From Streptomyces spiroverticillatus (GTDB taxonomy: Bacteria; Actinomycetota; Actinomycetes; Streptomycetales; Streptomycetaceae), in assembly GCA_014650415.1 (NCBI GenBank), contig BMUX01000009.1:186001-250000 (forward strand): a stretch of DNA of 64,000 nt. The letters are read 5' to 3'. The notes under the pieces were generated by a model. The model was given only the letters and a program-made list of their open reading frames with translations. It searched no databases and had not been told where the DNA came from. Of this stretch, positions 51,739 through 59,206 are shown one piece after another (position 1 is the first letter of the stretch; each line of letters opens with the position of its first letter). Both the position numbers and the translations under genes were made by a program.

Positions 51739-52494
51739 ATGAGCGAGAACAAACTGGCCGGTCAGTTCTTCGACGCCGCGATCGGCCTGCTCCATCGCGT
51801 ACGGGACGAGGAGGCGGCCTCCATCGCCGCCGCCGGGACCGCGATCGCCGACACCGTCGCCGCCGGGGGGCGGCTCTTCGCGTTCGGTGCCGGGCACTCC
51901 TCGCTCGCCGCGCAGGACGTCGTCTACCGGGCGGGCGGGCTCGCCCTGATGAACCTCCTCGCGGTGCCCGGCGTCGTCGGCATCGACGTCATGCCCGCCA
52001 CCCTGGGCTCCGCCCTGGAGCGCGTGGACGGCCTCGCGGGCGCGGTGCTCGACAGCAGCCCGGCCAAGCCCGGCGACGTACTCGTGGTGATCTCCCTGTC
52101 CGGGCGCAACGCGCTGCCCGTCGAGATGGCCATGAACGCGCGCGCCCTGGGGCTGAAGGTCATCGGCGTGACGTCCGTGGCGTACGCGAAGGACACCAAG
52201 TCGCGCCACAAGTCGGGCAGCTTCCTCAAGGACCACTGCGACATCGTGCTCGACAGCAAGATCGCGGTCGGCGACGCGGAACTGACGACGGAGGGCATCG
52301 ACGCCCCCTTCGCACCCGCCTCCACGGTGGTCACCACCGCCCTGATGCAGGCGGTGATGGCGGCCGCCGCCGGGGAACTGGCGGAGCGCGGTGTCGAGGT
52401 GCCGCTGCTGCGGTCGGGCAACGTGGACGGCGGGCACGAGTGGAACGGGCGTGTGATGACCGAGTACGGCGACCGGATCTTCTTCCGGCACTGA
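51739..52494 (+). CDS. SIS-domain protein (sugar phosphate isomerase-like)
   Basis: A 251-residue protein from the ATG at 51739, with GGAAAGG upstream. FAFGAGHSSLAAQDVVYRAGG and LVVISLSGRNALPVEMAMNAR are the two phosphosugar-binding loops, and ASTVVTTALMQAVMAAAAGEL the dimer helix. The SIS fold isomerises or binds aminosugar phosphates; no lyase or kinase domain is attached. It is divergent from desR with 267 bp between. Confidence 0.92.
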   Translation: MSENKLAGQFFDAAIGLLHRVRDEEAASIAAAGTAIADTVAAGGRLFAFGAGHSSLAAQDVVYRAGGLALMNLLAVPGVVGIDVMPATLGSALERVDGLAGAVLDSSPAKPGDVLVVISLSGRNALPVEMAMNARALGLKVIGVTSVAYAKDTKSRHKSGSFLKDHCDIVLDSKIAVGDAELTTEGIDAPFAPASTVVTTALMQAVMAAAAGELAERGVEVPLLRSGNVDGGHEWNGRVMTEYGDRIFFRH

Positions 52495-52540
52495 GGGACT
52501 TCCGGGCCTCCGGTGCTGGTGCAGGATCTGCCTCGCACCG

Positions 52541-52606
52541 GTGCTGGTGCTGGTCCTGGTGCTGGTGCTGGTGCTGGTGCTGGTGCTGGTGCTGGTGCTG
52601 GTGCTG
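52541..52606. repeat. Hexanucleotide array, (GTGCTG)11
   Basis: Eleven head-to-tail copies of GTGCTG, the third reading GTCCTG, between the convergent SIS and PAS genes. It ends 7 bp before the PAS gene stop. Confidence 0.95.
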
Positions 52607-52612
52607 GTGACG

Positions 52613-53974
52613 TCAGCGCTCCCTCAGTACCTGCGCCAGGTCCACCGACGACGCCACCCGTACGGCGATGCTCTCCGCGTACGTCGCGTCCGGGCGTTCG
52701 AAGGCGGGGCGGGTCGCACCGCGCAGGAAGGTGACCACGCCCACCGTCCGGCCCCGGCTGCGCAGCACCGTGCACAGGGCGTGCACCGCGTCGTGCGGCC
52801 ACTGGCGCTCCGTCGCCCACGCCGGGGCGTCGGCGCGCGGGCCCGCGCTCGCGCGCACCGCGCCGGTGCGCTCCAGCGCCTGGAGCGCCGGGTGCCCCTC
52901 CCCGTACCGCACGGGAATGCACGCCTCCGCGTTGTCCGCCGTGCACGGGCCCGGCTCGCCCGCGGGAGTGGCCGCGATCCGCACCAGCCGTTCCTCGCGC
53001 AGTACGTCGATCAGCGCGTGGTCCGCGAACCCGGCCAGGCCGAAGTCCAGATAGGCGGCAGCGGCCTCCAGCGGGTCCTCGCACTCGGCCGCCGTGCGCG
53101 CCGCCCGCTGCAACTGGTTGCCCCGGAACCGCAGCCGGGCGGCGTCCTGTTCGGCGGTCTTGGCGTCCGTCACGTCCTGGAAGATCCACCCGACGCCCAG
53201 CGGTACGGGTTCCTCCGCAAGGGGTGACGCCAGCCGCAGGAAACCGCTGCGCCAGCACCGGCGCCGCTCCCCCTCCGCCGTGCGCAGCGTCACCCACAGG
53301 TCGACCGGAGCGGGCGGCGTGCCCTCCGCCAGTACGTGCTGGAGCGCCCCCTCCAGCTCGTCGACGCCCTGCACGACGGTCTCCCCCAGCGGACGCCCCA
53401 GCAGCGTCGTACGACCGCCCCCGAGCGCACGCGCGGCATGCACATTGACGACGGTGGGCCGCAGATCCACGTCCACCAGCACCACCCCCCACGACGCGTC
53501 CTCGAACAAGACCTCGCTGAGCGCGATGGCCCGTTCCAGGTCGATCTGCGCGTGCACCTCGCCGAACGCGCTGTAGACCCCGGTCGGCTTCCCGTCGGCC
53601 CCCGTCACGGCCGCCGACTGGGTCCGCACCAGCACCCGCCCGCCGTCCTTGCGCAGCAACGCGAACTCATGCACCTGCCGCCCGCCCCCGTGCATCGCGG
53701 CCATCAGCCGCCCCTGCACCTCGTCGGCATCGGCGCTGCGCACCGCCCACCCGGCGAACCCGCGCCGCCCCACCGCATCCTCGGCGCTCCACCCGAGGAT
53801 GCGCTCGGCCTCGCGGTTCCAGTGGGTCACGACCCCGTCGGCGTCGAACGCACAGAGCGCGGCGTCCATCCCGTCCAACAGCGCCGCGAGCAGCTCCGAC
53901 CCGGCCCCCGCTTCCGCCCCGGACCCCGCCTCCGGCTCCGGCTCGGCGGTCCCGCTGCTCAGAGAAGCACTCAC
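52613..53974 (-). CDS. PAS and GAF domain sensor protein without output domain
   Basis: A 453-residue protein from a GTG at 53974. The first PAS domain spans about residues 30-145 (DAALCAFDADGVVTHWNREAERILGW, then GKPTGVYSAFGEVHAQID). A second PAS lies at about 150-265 (LSEVLFEDASWGVVLVDVDLRPTVVN), and a GAF-like domain follows at about 285-450. Many such Streptomyces proteins continue into a SpoIIE phosphatase; this one stops. It may act in trans or be a truncated regulator. Ligand unknown. Confidence 0.85.
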   Translation of the reverse strand: MSASLSSGTAEPEPEAGSGAEAGAGSELLAALLDGMDAALCAFDADGVVTHWNREAERILGWSAEDAVGRRGFAGWAVRSADADEVQGRLMAAMHGGGRQVHEFALLRKDGGRVLVRTQSAAVTGADGKPTGVYSAFGEVHAQIDLERAIALSEVLFEDASWGVVLVDVDLRPTVVNVHAARALGGGRTTLLGRPLGETVVQGVDELEGALQHVLAEGTPPAPVDLWVTLRTAEGERRRCWRSGFLRLASPLAEEPVPLGVGWIFQDVTDAKTAEQDAARLRFRGNQLQRAARTAAECEDPLEAAAAYLDFGLAGFADHALIDVLREERLVRIAATPAGEPGPCTADNAEACIPVRYGEGHPALQALERTGAVRASAGPRADAPAWATERQWPHDAVHALCTVLRSRGRTVGVVTFLRGATRPAFERPDATYAESIAVRVASSVDLAQVLRER

Positions 53975-54102
53975 CCCGCACCCCCCGCAGGTGTCCGTCT
54001 GTGCACCGCGCGTTTGTGCTGCACGTCCGGATCATTCAACTCCACTGTGTCGCAGAGCACACCGGCTTCTGCGAAATCCAGGTGCTTCGGCAACCGGCGA
54101 AG

Positions 54103-54119
54103 GATTTCTTTCCGGACTC
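54103..54119. repeat. 17-bp direct repeat, left copy (predicted TnpB guide)
   Basis: GATTTCTTTCCGGACTC, identical to 55584-55600. On the minus strand it starts immediately after TTCAA (54124-54120), the expected right-end cut site, so it occupies the position of the omega-RNA guide. Confidence 0.8.
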
Positions 54120-54127
54120 TTGAATGC

Positions 54128-54150
54128 TCCCCGTGCAGTAAGCAGGGGGA
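54128..54150 (-). promoter_or_regulatory. Right-end hairpin of the TnpB element
   Basis: Arms TCCCC-TGC and GCA-GGGGA around the loop AGTAA with a G-G mismatch. It lies 8 nt beyond the tnpB stop, where the omega-RNA scaffold ends. Confidence 0.7.
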
Positions 54151-54158
54151 TTTCTGGC

Positions 54159-55388
54159 TCAGGCTGCCGCCCGGACGAGCTTCCCCAAGCTCTCGGCTTC
54201 GCTCGAGCAGGGGACACCCCACTCACGCGCGGAGTTCTTGTCCCTGGGGGACGCAACCCCGCACGCAGTGCAGGTGTAGGTGCGTTCACCCAGCGGCAGG
54301 GCGTGCTTGGCTCTCGCTCCGCACTGCGCGCAGTCCATCGTGGTGAACGCCGGATGGATGAGGTACACGATGCGCCCGTGCTTACGGGCCATCTCAACCA
54401 GGGCCTGCTTCGTAGCGCCGATGGCGGCATCCGAAGCCTTGCGGGCCATCGTGGTTCTGGCCAGGAACCTGGGCCGGAAGTCCTCCACGGCCAATTCGTC
54501 ATGATCGCGAACAACGCGCTTGGACCACTTACGGGCATCATCCTGCCGCTGCCGGGCAACTTTCTTGTATGCCTTGGCGCGTTGGCGCTTCGCCTTCCGG
54601 TAGCCCTTCGACGCGGCTTGGCCCTTCTTCGGCTTCCGGCGGGCCATCATCCGGTCGTAGCGGCAGACCTTCGCCTGAGACTTCTTGCCGTGCTCGAGGT
54701 GGGGCAGATCGTGGGCGTCGGAGGTGGTGGTCGCGGTCTCTGTCACGCCCCAGTCGATTCCGATCACCGCACCTGTCGGCGGGAGCTGCTCAGCGGACGC
54801 GGGGACGACGAAGGATGCGTACCAGTGCCCGAGAGTGTCCTGGTGGACGCGCACCGAGGACGCTGCGGCAGGCAGTTCCCGCGACCACACCACTGACAAC
54901 TCGATACCGCCCGCGAGGTGCAGACGGCCGTCCTTGAGGCGGAAACCGTTCCGGGTGTAGTTCAGGCTGACTCTGTCCTCGTGCTTCCTCTTGAACCCCG
55001 GCAGCCCAGCCCGCCGCCGCACCGGAACGCGCTCCCGAATGTCCTTCTGCGCCTTGGCCCGGGACTTCCCGAAATCCCGGACGAGCTGCTGCTGCGGAAC
55101 AGAGGCCCCCTCCCGCAGCCACGCCGTCCGTCTCCGGGCCTGGGTGAGCATCTTGTCGAGCTGCGCGGGACCGCAGGTCAGCCTTTCGGCATCGGCCGGG
55201 AGGGCTCTGTTCCGGGCGTGCGTCTGCTGGGACTTGGCAACGCACTCGTTCCACAACCACCGACACCGGTCCCACTCCGCCGCCAGCAACGTCCGGGCGC
55301 TGGACGACACCCGGAGCCGGTAGGTGAACCGGGCACGCCCGGCCTCCCCCGCTCCCGAGGCCCGGCCAGGCCCTGTCGTTGTCGTCAT
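54159..55388 (-). CDS. tnpB: TnpB RNA-guided nuclease, apparently intact
   Basis: A 409-residue protein of usual TnpB length. The N-terminal helical/wedge part carries RCRWLWNECVAKSQQTHARN. The RuvC residues are in GIDWGVTETA (Asp), LAVEDFRPRF (Glu) and SPRDKNSAREWG (Asp). The zinc finger has CAQCGA and CTACG. All three catalytic acids are present, so cleavage activity is expected, unlike nuclease-dead TldR proteins. Its 3 end flows into the right-end hairpin, typical of omega-RNA synthesis. Confidence 0.93.
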   Translation of the reverse strand: MTTTTGPGRASGAGEAGRARFTYRLRVSSSARTLLAAEWDRCRWLWNECVAKSQQTHARNRALPADAERLTCGPAQLDKMLTQARRRTAWLREGASVPQQQLVRDFGKSRAKAQKDIRERVPVRRRAGLPGFKRKHEDRVSLNYTRNGFRLKDGRLHLAGGIELSVVWSRELPAAASSVRVHQDTLGHWYASFVVPASAEQLPPTGAVIGIDWGVTETATTTSDAHDLPHLEHGKKSQAKVCRYDRMMARRKPKKGQAASKGYRKAKRQRAKAYKKVARQRQDDARKWSKRVVRDHDELAVEDFRPRFLARTTMARKASDAAIGATKQALVEMARKHGRIVYLIHPAFTTMDCAQCGARAKHALPLGERTYTCTACGVASPRDKNSAREWGVPCSSEAESLGKLVRAAA

Positions 55389-55520
55389 GGCGGGGAACTA
55401 GCCAGGCAGGCGCACATCCGTACCCCTTTGGCGCACACGTCCACCTGTCGCGTCACAGGCCGTACAAGCGTGCGAACCTCTGTCTCTCCGCCACGCCCTC
55501 AAACGTTTCCAATAAATCGG

Positions 55521-55549
55521 TTGAGGCTCCCGGCGAGGGCTCCTAATGT
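55521..55549 (+). promoter_or_regulatory. Strong vegetative promoter
   Basis: TTGAGG at 55521-55526 and TAATGT at 55544-55549 with a 17-bp spacer, an unusually good HrdB-type promoter for this GC-rich sequence. The predicted start of transcription is near 55556. Confidence 0.7.
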
Positions 55550-55581
55550 GTGGCCCACGCTGAAAGGAGGTGTTTCGGGAA

Positions 55582-55620
55582 ATGATTTCTTTCCGGACTC
55601 GCGAGGTGGCTGCGGGCTAG
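55582..55620 (+). CDS. Putative 12-residue peptide MISFRTREVAAG
   Basis: A short frame with ATG at 55582 and TAG at 55618-55620. A strong AAAGGAGG lies at 55563-55570, an 11-nt spacing. Its start overlaps the 17-bp repeat 55584-55600, the same sequence found in the predicted TnpB guide. Whether the peptide is made is unknown; the frame may act as a ribosome sensor on a structured RNA. Confidence 0.45.
   Translation: MISFRTREVAAG
55584..55600. repeat. 17-bp direct repeat, right copy (possible TnpB target)
   Basis: An exact match to 54103-54119. On the minus strand it is preceded by CTCGC rather than TTCAA. Confidence 0.8.
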
Positions 55621-55788
55621 TTGCCCGTCGTCGCACTCAGTGCGGTAGCCGGCGCAGCCGGTTCCAATCCCAAGCAGTCACCGCCCCGCGGGCTCGCCGG
55701 TATGTCCGGCCGGCCTCCTCCTCGGAGGGGACCAGAGCCCGCGGGGTTCTGCGTTGTACGGGGTGTGTGGTTCTACGGGTGTGTGGTT

Positions 55789-56481
55789 CTACGGGTTGAG
55801 GCGTTCCACGGACCAGGCGCCGGGGCCGGTGCTCACGTAGCGCAGCCGGTCGTGGAGGCGGTTTTGGTGGCCCTGCCAGAATTCGACCGTCTCCGGGGTG
55901 ATGCGGAAGCCGCCCCAGTGGGGCGGGACGGGGACCTTTTCGCCTTCGGGGTAGCGGGCGGCCAAGTCGTCGTAGGCGGTGGTGAGTTCCTCGCGGGTGG
56001 CGATGGGGCGGGACTGGTTGCTCGCCCAGGCGCCGAGCTGGGAGCCGTGCGGGCGGGTGCGGAAGTAGGCGGCCGTCTCGGCGCGGGAGACGCGGGCGGC
56101 GGTGCCGGTGACGATGACCTGGCGGGCGATGCTGTGCCAGGGGAAGAGCAGCGAGACGTGCGGGTTCGCGGCCAGTTCGGTGCCCTTGCGGGACTCGTAG
56201 TTGGTGAAGAAGACGAAGCCGTCGCCGTCGTAGGCCTTCAGGAGCACCGTGCGGGTGCTGGGGCGGCCGTCGGGGGTGGCGGTGGCGACGACCATGGCGT
56301 TGGGCTCGTCCAGGCCCGCGGTGACCGCCTGCTGGAACCAGTGGGCGAACTGTTCCATGGGCGTGGCGGCGAGCGTCTTCTCGGCGAGGGGCTCGCTGCG
56401 GTACTGCTCGCGCATGGCGGCGGGGTCGGGGAGGGGGCCCTCTGCGGAGGGGTCGGACGCGGCGGGAGCTGTGTTCGGCAC
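55789..56481 (-). CDS. pdxH: Pyridoxamine 5-phosphate oxidase
   Basis: A 230-residue enzyme from a GTG at 56481 with AGGA upstream. The PdxH signatures are all present: MREQYRSEPL, VVATATPDGRPSTRTVLLKAYD, FFTNYESRKGTELAANP, RPHGSQLGAWASNQSRPI, VPPHWGGFRI and the C-terminal EFWQGHQNRLHDR with RLNP. It makes pyridoxal phosphate from PNP or PMP using FMN and O2. It is convergent with the structured RNA locus. Confidence 0.96.
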   Translation of the reverse strand: MPNTAPAASDPSAEGPLPDPAAMREQYRSEPLAEKTLAATPMEQFAHWFQQAVTAGLDEPNAMVVATATPDGRPSTRTVLLKAYDGDGFVFFTNYESRKGTELAANPHVSLLFPWHSIARQVIVTGTAARVSRAETAAYFRTRPHGSQLGAWASNQSRPIATREELTTAYDDLAARYPEGEKVPVPPHWGGFRITPETVEFWQGHQNRLHDRLRYVSTGPGAWSVERLNP

Positions 56482-56739
56482 GGGGCCATCCTGCCGCAGG
56501 GGGTGGAGCGTCCTCGCACAGAGGGTGCGCAGGGACGGGGTGAGGTGTGGGCGCAGTCTTCCCCGCTCCAACTGGCCTTAATCCTCTCGAAAGTGGGTCG
56601 TGGAGTGTGCCTGTTCTCACGCTTCCCCGCATCAGTGGAACCCGCCAAAATCCGGGGTGGAGCCACTGTCGCCTCCCCACAGCAGGGGTATCGTTCCTGC
56701 CTCCCGCCGCTTGGCCTACACGCATAGAGGAGCCGCCTG

Positions 56740-57840
56740 ATGTCCGACTTCGTACCCGGACTCGAGGGAGTCGTCGCGTTCGAAACGGAGATCGCCGAAC
56801 CGGACAAGGAGGGCGGCTCGCTCCGCTACCGGGGTGTCGACATCGAGGACCTCGTCGGGCACGTGTCCTTCGGGAACGTGTGGGGTCTGCTGGTCGACGG
56901 TGCGTTCAACCCGGGTCTGCCGCCGGCCGAGCCGTTCCCGATCCCGGTGCACTCCGGTGACATCCGGGTCGACGTGCAGTCGGCGCTGGCGATGCTCGCC
57001 CCGGTGTGGGGTCTGAAACCGCTGCTGGACATCGACGAGGCCACCGCCCGCGACAACCTGGCGCGGGCCGCCGTGATGGCGCTGTCGTACGTCGCCCAGT
57101 CGGCCCGCGGTCAGGGGCTGCCGATGGTGCCGCAGCGCGAGATCGACAAGGCCGAGTCGGTGGTCGAGCGGTTCATGATCCGCTGGCGCGGCGAGCCGGA
57201 CCCCAAGCACGTGAAGGCGGTCGACGCGTACTGGACGTCGGCGGCGGAGCACGGCATGAACGCCTCCACGTTCACCGCGCGGGTGATCGCCTCCACCGGT
57301 GCGGACGTCGCCGCCGCCCTGTCGGGTGCGGTGGGCGCGATGTCCGGGCCGCTGCACGGCGGTGCGCCGTCGCGGGTGCTGGGCATGATCGAGGAGATCG
57401 AGCGCACCGGTGACGCCCGTGCGTACGTCCGTCAGGCGCTCGACAAGGGCGAGCGGCTGATGGGCTTCGGGCACCGCGTGTACCGCGCTGAGGACCCGCG
57501 TGCGCGTGTCCTGCGGCGTACGGCCAAGGAGCTGGCGGCCCCGCGCTTCGAGGTGGCGGAGGCGCTGGAGAAGGCCGCTCTGGAGGAGCTGCACGCGCGC
57601 CGCCCGGACCGGGTGCTGGCGACGAACGTGGAGTTCTGGGCGGCGATCGTGCTGGACTTCGCGGAGGTCCCGGCGCACATGTTCACGTCGATGTTCACGT
57701 GTGCGCGCACGGCCGGCTGGTCGGCGCACATCCTGGAGCAGAAGCGCACCGGGCGGCTGGTGCGTCCGTCGGCGCGGTACGTGGGTCCGGGCGCGCGGAA
57801 CCCGCGGGAGATCTCGGGGTACGAGGACATCGCGGGCTGA
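56740..57840 (+). CDS. Citrate synthase (type II-like)
   Basis: A 366-residue enzyme with GAGGAG before the ATG. The catalytic elements are GPLHGGAPSRVLGMIEEIE (His), LMGFGHRVYRAEDPRARVLR (His) and FTSMFTCARTAGWSAHILEQKRTGRLVRP, containing the CoA and Asp-region residues. Length and spacing match bacterial citrate or 2-methylcitrate synthases. The single-gene unit is divergent from pdxH. Confidence 0.95.
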   Translation: MSDFVPGLEGVVAFETEIAEPDKEGGSLRYRGVDIEDLVGHVSFGNVWGLLVDGAFNPGLPPAEPFPIPVHSGDIRVDVQSALAMLAPVWGLKPLLDIDEATARDNLARAAVMALSYVAQSARGQGLPMVPQREIDKAESVVERFMIRWRGEPDPKHVKAVDAYWTSAAEHGMNASTFTARVIASTGADVAAALSGAVGAMSGPLHGGAPSRVLGMIEEIERTGDARAYVRQALDKGERLMGFGHRVYRAEDPRARVLRRTAKELAAPRFEVAEALEKAALEELHARRPDRVLATNVEFWAAIVLDFAEVPAHMFTSMFTCARTAGWSAHILEQKRTGRLVRPSARYVGPGARNPREISGYEDIAG

Positions 57841-57855
57841 GGTCCGCGGGCGGTA

Positions 57856-57894
57856 CGGGTAAGGGGCGTCCTCCGGGAGGGCGCCCCTTACCCG
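57856..57894. terminator. Bidirectional terminator overlapping the TetR stop
   Basis: A 13-bp perfect outer stem, CGGGTAAGGGGCG and CGCCCCTTACCCG, extended by CCTCC and GGAGG. The TAA stop of the TetR gene (57888-57890) lies within it. It separates citrate synthase from the minus-strand operon. Confidence 0.9.
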
Positions 57895-58475
57895 CGTGTG
57901 CCGAGGGCGGCCTCCAGCACCTGCGCCCACTGGGCGACCACCTTGTCGCGGCGCACGGTGTCGTCGGTGAGGAGGTTGGCGAGGCCGAGGCCGCGGGCCA
58001 TGTCGAGGAAGCCCTGGACGATCTCGCGCACTCCGGGGCGGGTTTCGTCGGCGTGCAGGAGTTCCACGGCGATGCGGTGGCTCTCGCGGCCGACCCTGGC
58101 CTCCAGTTCGGTGACCCTGGCGCGCAGTTGTTCCTCGTTGGAGGCGGCCACCCACAGGTGCAGGGCGGCCCGGAAGAGGGGGCCGGTGTAGAGGTCGACT
58201 ATCGCGCCGACGACGGCCGCTATGTGGTGTCCGGGCAGGGCGCGCAGTGCGGAGGAGCGTTCTTCGGCGACGTATTCGACGGCGGCGGTGAACAGGTCCT
58301 CGCGGGTGGGGAAGTGGTGCTGGGCGGCGCCCCGGGACACGCCCGCCTTCTCGGCGACGACGGACACCGTGGAGCCTGCCCAGCCGCGTTCGGCGAGGCA
58401 GGCCACGGCGGCCTCCAGCAGCCGCTGCCGGGTCGCCCGGCTGCGGTCCTGTTTGGGGGCGGTTACAACAGCCAC
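57888..58475 (-). CDS. TetR-family transcriptional regulator
   Basis: A 195-residue regulator from a GTG at 58475. The helix-turn-helix spans about residues 12-58 (RLLEAAVACLAERGWAGSTVSVVAEKAGVSRGAAQHHFPTRE). The C-terminal helical domain ends ALGTRG. It overlaps the enoyl-CoA hydratase stop by 13 nt, so it is the last gene of the carboxylase operon and probably its own repressor. No copy of the 10-37 kb palindrome lies nearby. Confidence 0.92.
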   Translation of the reverse strand: MAVVTAPKQDRSRATRQRLLEAAVACLAERGWAGSTVSVVAEKAGVSRGAAQHHFPTREDLFTAAVEYVAEERSSALRALPGHHIAAVVGAIVDLYTGPLFRAALHLWVAASNEEQLRARVTELEARVGRESHRIAVELLHADETRPGVREIVQGFLDMARGLGLANLLTDDTVRRDKVVAQWAQVLEAALGTRG

Positions 58476-59206
58476 GCGGGGTCCCGTCGTTCGAGGTGTG
58501 CGGTGACGCCCTCGCGTGCCTCGGCGGACGCGAACAGCGCTGCCGAGCGTTGTACCAGGTCTTCCGCGTCCCGGTCGAAGGCGTTCCGCATCTCGGCCGT
58601 CAGCAGCCGCTTGGTTTCGGCGAGCCCCTGCGGGGAGGCCCTGCGCAGTGCGTCCAGCACCGGTGCGAGGACGGTGTCCACGTCCGGTGCTGTTTCGGTG
58701 AGCAGTCCGATCTCCTGTGCGCGCGGTCCGGCGAAGACCTCACCGGTGAGGAAGTACCGGGATGCCGCCCTGGGGTCGAGGCGGGGCAGCAGCGGAATGG
58801 AGATGACGGCGGGGGCGACTCCGATGCGTACCTCCGAGAAGGCGAAGTCGGAGGCGAGGGAGGCGAACGCCATGTCGCAGGCGGCGAGCAGTCCGAGCCC
58901 TCCCGCGCGCGCGTGCCCGTCGACGCGCGCCAGCACCGGTTTGGGGAGTTCGGCGATCTGTCGCAGCAGGGCGACGAACGCGTAGGGGCTGGCGGGCGAT
59001 TTGAGGTCGGCGCCCGCGCTGAAGGTGTTGCCGTTGTGCGCGAGCACCAGCGCCCGCACGGAGGTGTCCTTCGCGTACCGGTCGAGGGCGCGGCTCAGCT
59101 CGCTCACGAGGGACGCCGAGAGGGCGTTGCGGTTCGCGGGCGAGTCGAGGGTGAGGGTGGTGATGCCGCGGTCGTGCGTGGTGGGGGCCAGGGCCTGCCG
59201 TGTCAC
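58463..59206 (-). CDS. Enoyl-CoA hydratase/isomerase
   Basis: A 247-residue crotonase-fold protein from a GTG at 59206, with GAGGGAG upstream. GITTLTLDSPANRNALSASL, NTFSAGADLKSPAS and DGHARAGGLGLLAACDMAFAS are the conserved blocks. In a carboxylase operon it fits a methylglutaconyl-CoA hydratase-like or related branched-acyl step. The TnpB pseudogene stop overlaps its start as GTGA. Confidence 0.9.
   Translation of the reverse strand: MTRQALAPTTHDRGITTLTLDSPANRNALSASLVSELSRALDRYAKDTSVRALVLAHNGNTFSAGADLKSPASPYAFVALLRQIAELPKPVLARVDGHARAGGLGLLAACDMAFASLASDFAFSEVRIGVAPAVISIPLLPRLDPRAASRYFLTGEVFAGPRAQEIGLLTETAPDVDTVLAPVLDALRRASPQGLAETKRLLTAEMRNAFDRDAEDLVQRSAALFASAEAREGVTAHLERRDPAWLL

Larger units (their letters stand above)
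54120..55400 (-). mobile_element. IS605-family TnpB-only insertion element (left boundary not resolved)
   Basis: The element carries one gene, tnpB. Its right end is inferred from the hairpin at 54128-54150 followed by TTCAA, the usual right-end cleavage tetramer/pentamer of the family as I recall it. The other end lies somewhere in 55389-55560 and cannot be set exactly. No TnpA transposase is present, so transposition needs one in trans. Confidence 0.65.
55556..55746 (+). ncRNA. Structured small RNA containing a 12-codon frame
   Basis: A predicted transcript of about 190 nt from the promoter at 55521-55549. The 3 half folds into an outer 12-bp stem (CCCCGCGGGCTC 55684-55695 with GAGCCCGCGGGG 55735-55746). 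It encloses at least two hairpins, one of them GCCGG-tatgt-CCGGC, giving a three-way junction. A further small hairpin GCACTCAGTGC lies upstream. No plus-strand gene follows before the convergent pdxH, so this is not a leader of a downstream gene. Its end stem may also terminate pdxH. Family not recognised. Confidence 0.55.

Noticed and set aside
52541..52606. GTGCTG array read as a Val-Leu repeat peptide
   Set aside because: The frame has no start with a ribosome site and lies between two gene ends, so it is a DNA microsatellite rather than a coding repeat.
55640..55680. tRNA-like T-loop GGTTCCAATCCC
   Set aside because: No acceptor, D or anticodon arms can be formed around it, so it is treated as part of the structured RNA only.
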